Shown: in pieces, positions 59,209-64,000 of the stretch
Numbering within the stretch: position 1 is the stretch's first letter
Layout: the number at the start of each line of letters is the position of its first letter
From: Leguminivora glycinivorella
Lineage: Eukaryota > Arthropoda > Insecta > Lepidoptera > Tortricidae
Length of the DNA stretch: 64,000 nt
Assembly (NCBI RefSeq): GCF_023078275.1
Contig: NC_062971.1
Location: 17,050,001-17,114,000 of the forward strand
Direction of reading: 5' to 3'
The notes under the pieces: generated by a model
Databases searched by the model: none
What the model saw: the letters and a program-made list of their open reading frames with translations, nothing else
Told to the model about the DNA's origin: nothing
Program-made: the position numbers and the translations under genes

Positions 59209-59222
59209 CTTATGAAGGTATT

Positions 59223-60660
59223 TGCCGGTAGTCTTTGAAGGTAACCAGTTGCTTTTGGAGTCCCTCAAGGGAGTATCCTAGGTCCAACACTTTTTATAGC
59301 ATATTTAAATGATATCACAAGTAATCCCTTAGTTAACGCAGATATCATTTGCTACGCAGATGATACTGCAATACTATTTCACGGTAATTCTTGGCCACAA
59401 TGTTTAGATTTTGCTCGCTGTGGTATTAGTTCAATTTATAGTTGGCTAAAAAGTAATCTGCTAACTCTCAATTCCGCTAAAACGAAATTTCTCTGTTTTC
59501 ACAAAACCGCTGCCTCAGTGCCCAAAATAATCCCCGAGTTAAAGATTCATGATCCTAACTGCCATCAAGATTCGAAGTCTTGTAACTGTTGTACAATTGA
59601 ACGATCGTCGTCAATAAAGTACTTAGGCGTCACTCTAGACGAAAAGCTTACTTTTTCTTACCATATTGAATCCGTGTCGACTAGAGTAAGAAAACTCATT
59701 TATGTGATGAAGAGGCTAAGGGATGTCACTGACAAGAAACTACTGAAAATCATATACATTGCACTTTGTCAGCCAATCTTAACTTACTGTATCACCGTTT
59801 GGGGAGGTGCAACTAGCTCAGCAATGATCACCTTGGAAAGGGCACAGAGATTTTTACTTAAGACAGCCCTTAAAAAACCCAGTCTGTATCGTACAGTTGA
59901 CGTATATAAGGACATGGATGTGCTCAGTATCCGTAAACTTGCGATCCTTAGGTTAACAATGGTAATGCATCGTGAATTAATAAAGTCAGATTATCGCACC
60001 TCTAATAATAAGCGTGTTTTTAAATTACCCATCCCTAGGACAAGAACTGCTTTCGCAAAAAGGTTTCAAAACTTTCTCTTGCCACACTTATATAATAAAG
60101 TAAACATAAAATGTGACATCAAAAACTGTACTGCTAACAAAGCTAAACACATAGTCACTTCTTGGATTAAAGATCTTAGTTATAATGACACAGAACAACT
60201 TATGAAAACTAATGGTTGGTAAAGGGTACATTGTATCAATAGGCTTTGATATTATATTTTTATAATTAACTTGTGTTTTCCTATTTGGCCCACAGACACT
60301 TACACACACACACACACACACACACACACCTTATATACAAGTCATTCACTCCTGCTGACTACAAATATACAATAAAGGTTATTTAATTAAATGTGTTAAC
60401 ACTAGTAAAATCGAAAATTCGTTACTGAACTATACTGTGATTAACCGTGTTACCCTTGTTAAGTCTGGTTAGCTTTAGTCTTAAATAATTTTTAGTCATT
60501 AGAATTGTTTCTTCAGCGTAGGAAAAGTAAATGTAATATGTAAATGGTAATGTTTGGACTGACTCCACGAGACAGGCCTAGCCTAGTGTGGTGGTCAAAG
60601 GTAAAATCTTTTGTAACACTTTTTGGCAAATAAACTATTTTTATTTTTATTTTTTTATTA
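59223..60660 (+). mobile_element. 5'-truncated LINE inserted in satellite
   Basis: It joins satellite at GGTATT (59217-59222), and satellite resumes with TATTCAC at 60661, so the target repeat TATT is duplicated. It contains the C-terminal half of a reverse transcriptase, a (CA)n microsatellite at 60302-60330 and a T/A-rich 3' end of TATTTTT units. 5' truncation is typical of target-primed retrotransposition. Confidence 0.88.
59245..60222 (+). pseudogene. LINE reverse transcriptase, C-terminal part
   Basis: An open frame starting inside the palm domain: VAFGVPQGSILGPTLFIAYL, then CYADDTAILF (catalytic YADD box). Thumb/C-terminal phrases follow: SSIKYLGVTLDEKLTFSYHI, LTYCITVWGG and TLERAQRFLLK. 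It ends MKTNGW and a stop at 60220-60222. The N-terminal endonuclease and fingers are absent, so no activity is expected. The phrases fit the Jockey/CR1-like group of non-LTR elements; finer placement was not possible. The frame has no stop, so the insertion looks young. Confidence 0.85.
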
Positions 60661-63600
60661 TATTCACAAAGTGGCATCGTAAGGACCCGATCCCAAGTAT
60701 TTTTTTCGGCCTGCGACATAGGACCATAAGTTGATTTTTTTAAATTTTCAAGTTTTCTGCTTTTATGGTGAATCTTCTACGAGGGCCCGCAAATGACCTG
60801 TGTATCTTGATTGAGCAACGTCTTATGAAGGTATTCACAAAGTGGCATCGTAAGGACCCGATCCCAAGTATTTTTTTCGGCCTTCGACATAGGACCATAA
60901 GTTGAGTTTTTAAAATTTTCAAGTTTTCTGCTTTTATGGTGAATCTTCTACGAGTGCCCGCAAATGACCTGTGTATCTTGATTCAGCAACGTCTTCTGAA
61001 GGTATTCACAAAGTGGCAACGTAAGGACCCGATTCCAAGTATTTTTTTCGGCCTTCGACATAGGACCATAAGTTGAGTTTTTAAAATTTTCAAGTTTTCT
61101 GCTCTTATGGTGAATCTTCTACGAGTGCCCGCAAATGACCTATGTATCTTGATTGAGCAACGTCTTATGAAGGTATTCACAAAGTGGCATCGTAAGGACC
61201 CGATCCCAAGTATTTTTTCGGCCTTCGACATAGGACCATAATTTGAGTTTTTAATTTTTTTAAGTTTTCTGCTTTTATGGCGAATCTTCTACGAGTGCCC
61301 GCAAATGACCTATGTATCTTGATTAAGCAACGTCTTCTGAAGGTATTCACAAAGTGGCAACGTAAGGACCCGATCCCAAGTATTTTTTTAGGCCTTCGAC
61401 ATAGGACCATAAGTTGAGTTTTTAAATTTTTTAAGTTTTATTTTTTTATGACGAATCTTCTATGAGTGCCCGCAAATGACCTATGTATCTTGATTGAGCA
61501 ACGTCTTATGAAGGTATTCACAAAGTGGCATCGTAAGGACCCGATCCCAAGTATTTTTTCGGCCTTCGACATAGGACCATAAGTTGAGTTTTTAATTTTT
61601 TTAAGTTTTCTGCTTTTATGGCGAATCTTCTACGAGTGCCCGCAAATGACCTATGTATCTTGATTAAGCAATGTCTTCTGAAGGTATTCACAAAGTGGCA
61701 TCGTAAGGACCCGATCCCAAGTATTTTTTTCGGCCTTCGACATAGGACCATAAGTTGAGTTTTTAAAATTTTCAAGTTTTCTGCTTTTATGGTGAATCTT
61801 CTACGAGTGCCCACAAATGACCTGTGTATCTTGATTGAGCAACGTCTTATGAAGGTATTCACAAAGTGGCATCGTAAGGACCCGATCCCAAGTATTTTTT
61901 CGGCCTTCGACATAGGACCATAAGTTGAGTTTTTAATTTTTTTTAAGTTTTCTGCTTTTATGGCGAATCTTCTACGAGTGCCCGCAAATGACCTATGTAT
62001 CTTGATTAAGCAATGTCTTCTGAAGGTATTCACAAAGTGGCATCGTAAGGACCCGATCCCAAGTATTTTTTTCGGCCTGCGACATAGGACCATAAGTTGA
62101 TTTTTTAAAATTTTCAAGTTTTCTGCTTTTATGGTGAATCTTCTACGAGTGCCCGCAAATGACCTGTGTATCTTGATTGAGCAACGTCTTATGAAGGTAT
62201 TCACAAAGTGGCATCGTAAGGACCCGATCCCAAGTATTTTTTTCGGCCTGCGACATAGGACCATAAGTTGATTTTTTTAAATTTTCAAGTTTTCTGCTTT
62301 TATGGTGAATCTTCTACGAGGGCCCGCAAATGACCTGTGTATCTTGATTGAGCAACGTCTTATAAAGGTATTCACAAAGTGGCATCGTAAGGACCCGATC
62401 CCAAGTATTTTTTTCGGCCTTCGACATAGGACCATAAGTTGAGTTTTTAAAATTTTCAAGTTTTCTGCTTTTATGGTGAATCTTCTACGAGTGCCCGCAA
62501 ATGACCTGTGTATCTTGATTCAGCAACGTCTTCTGAAGGTATTCACAAAGTGGCAACGTAAGGACCCGATTCCAAGTATTTTTTTCGGCCTTCGACATAG
62601 GACCATAAGTTGAGTTTTTAAAATTTTCAAGTTTTCTGCTCTTATGGTGAATCTTCTACGAGTGCCCGCAAATGACATATGTATCTTGATTGAGCAACGT
62701 CTTATGAAGGTATTCACAAAGTGGCATCGTAAGGACCCGATCCCAAGTATTTTTTCGGCCTTCGACATAGGACCATAATTTGAGTTTTTAATTTTTTTAA
62801 GTTTTCTGCTTTTATGGCGAATCTTCTACGAGTGCCCGCAAATGACCTATGTATCTTGATTAAGCAACGTCTTCTGAAGGTATTCACAAAGTGGCAACGT
62901 AAGGACCCGATCCCAAGTATTTTTTAGGCCTTCGACATAGGACCATAAGTTGAGTTTTTAAATTTTTTAAGTTTTATTTTTTTATGACGAATCTTCTATG
63001 AGTGCCCGCAAATGACCTATGTATCTTGATTGAGCAACGTCTTATGAAGGTATTCACAAAGTGGCATCGTAAGGACCCGATCCCAAGTATTTTTTCGGCC
63101 TTCGACATAGGACCATAAGTTGAGTTTTTAATTTTTTTAAGTTTTCTGCTTTTATGGCGAATCTTCTACGAGTGCCCGCAAATGACCTATGTATCTTGAT
63201 TAAGCAATGTCTTCTGAAGGTATTCACAAAGTGGCATCGTAAGGACCCGATCCCAAGTATTTTTTTCGGCCTTCGACATAGGACCATAAGTTGAGTTTTT
63301 AAAATTTTCAAGTTTTCTGCTTTTATGGTGAATCTTCTACGAGTGCCCACAAATGACCTGTGTATCTTGATTGAGCAACGTCTTATGAAGGTATTCACAA
63401 AGTGGCATCGTAAGGACCCGATCCCAAGTATTTTTTCGGCCTTCGACATAGGACCATAAGTTGAGTTTTTAATTTTTTTTAAGTTTTCTGCTTTTATGGC
63501 GAATCTTCTACGAGTGCCCGCAAATGACCTATGTATCTTGATTAAGCAATGTCTTCTGAAGGTATTCACAAAGTGGCATCGTAAGGACCCGATCCCAAGT

Positions 63601-64000
63601 ATTTTTTTCGGCCTGCGACATAGGACCATAAGTTGATTTTTTAAAATTTTCAAGTTTTCTGCTTTTATGGTGAATCTTCTACGAGTGCCCGCAAATGACC
63701 TGTGTATCTTGATTGAGCAACGTCTTATGAAGGTATTCACAAAGTGGCATCGTAAGGACCCGATCCCAAGTATTTTTTTCGGCCTGCGACATAGGACCAT
63801 AAGTTGATTTTTTTAAATTTTCAAGTTTTCTGCTTTTATGGTGAATCTTCTACGAGGGCCCGCAAATGACCTGTGTATCTTGATTGAGCAACGTCTTATG
63901 AAGGTATTCACAAAGTGGCATCGTAAGGACCCGATCCCAAGTATTTTTTTCGGCCTTCGACATAGGACCATAAGTTGAGTTTTTAAAATTTTCAAGTTTT

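Larger units (their letters stand above)
50035..64000 (-). repeat. 171-bp satellite array, reverse half (continues past the window)
   Basis: The same monomer family reading on the minus strand, about 68 units, interrupted by a hAT-like element and a LINE (58260-60660). A nine-monomer higher-order unit of 1536-1537 bp is seen: the open block at 61518-62264 recurs at 63054-63800, and 60740-60922 recurs at 62277-62459 and 63813-63995. The block at 54658-55082 is also near identical to 60983-61410. Class A monomers predominate, so the longest incidental frames (up to 314 codons at 56212-57156) are here. The array has no end within the window. Confidence 0.95.

Noticed and set aside
39281..64000. 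Dozens of ORFs encoding the same basic 57-residue repeat, up to 314 codons
   Set aside because: They follow from a 171-bp tandem repeat whose length is divisible by 3; many units carry the class B stop codon, starts are arbitrary, and no promoter or gene structure is visible. Recorded as satellite, with a test proposed.

Overview
The window looks like nuclear DNA of a moth or butterfly (Lepidoptera). The evidence is GT-AG introns, typical insect orthologues, a tRNA-derived SINE of the Metulj type, many lepidopteran-style foldback MITEs, a mariner relic, and no bacterial operon structure. The order is inferred; the species cannot be told from the sequence.

Region 1 (1-13 kb) is gene-rich and carries three small housekeeping genes. 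An otubain deubiquitinase (minus strand, four exons seen at 1919-5816) runs off the left edge. BCAS2/SPF27, a Prp19-complex splicing factor, is complete in five exons on the minus strand (6243-9960). WASHC3/CCDC53, a WASH-complex subunit, is complete in three exons on the plus strand (11992-12946). Introns and spacers are full of foldback MITEs, and the second BCAS2 intron holds a dead 1.3-kb mariner.

Region 2 (13-36.5 kb) is mostly one large minus-strand gene for a Rel/NF-kB transcription factor, rebuilt from exons between 36008 and 17037. Its Rel homology domain is recognisable but divergent. It needs a one-base frame correction in the fourth coding exon, and degenerate tandem copies of its second coding exon lie just downstream of that exon. 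A 956-base exon encoding a retrotransposon-Gag-like domain lies inside the gene. Its splice phase matches the exon that ends the Rel domain, so it may provide an alternative C-terminus. The introns hold SINE, LINE and MITE remnants, a pair of inverted elements with a 121-bp minisatellite, a 430-bp tandem repeat and a C-rich pyrimidine tract.

Region 3 (about 37-64 kb) is a satellite DNA array with a 171-bp monomer and roughly 130 copies. It reads in one orientation from 37.6 to 49.4 kb and in the opposite orientation from 50.0 kb to the right edge. The two halves meet at a 0.66-kb cluster of nested palindromes. The left edge has diverged monomers and the interior has higher-order repeats (11-mer and 15-mer offsets on the left, 9-mer on the right). 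Because 171 is 57 codons, long basic repetitive reading frames appear by arithmetic. Three transposons interrupt it: a 353-bp element, a 949-bp hAT-like element and a 5'-truncated LINE.

The three housekeeping genes are functionally unrelated neighbours. The most interesting items are the head-to-head satellite array with higher-order structure in a lineage with holocentric chromosomes, and the Rel gene with its Gag-like exon.
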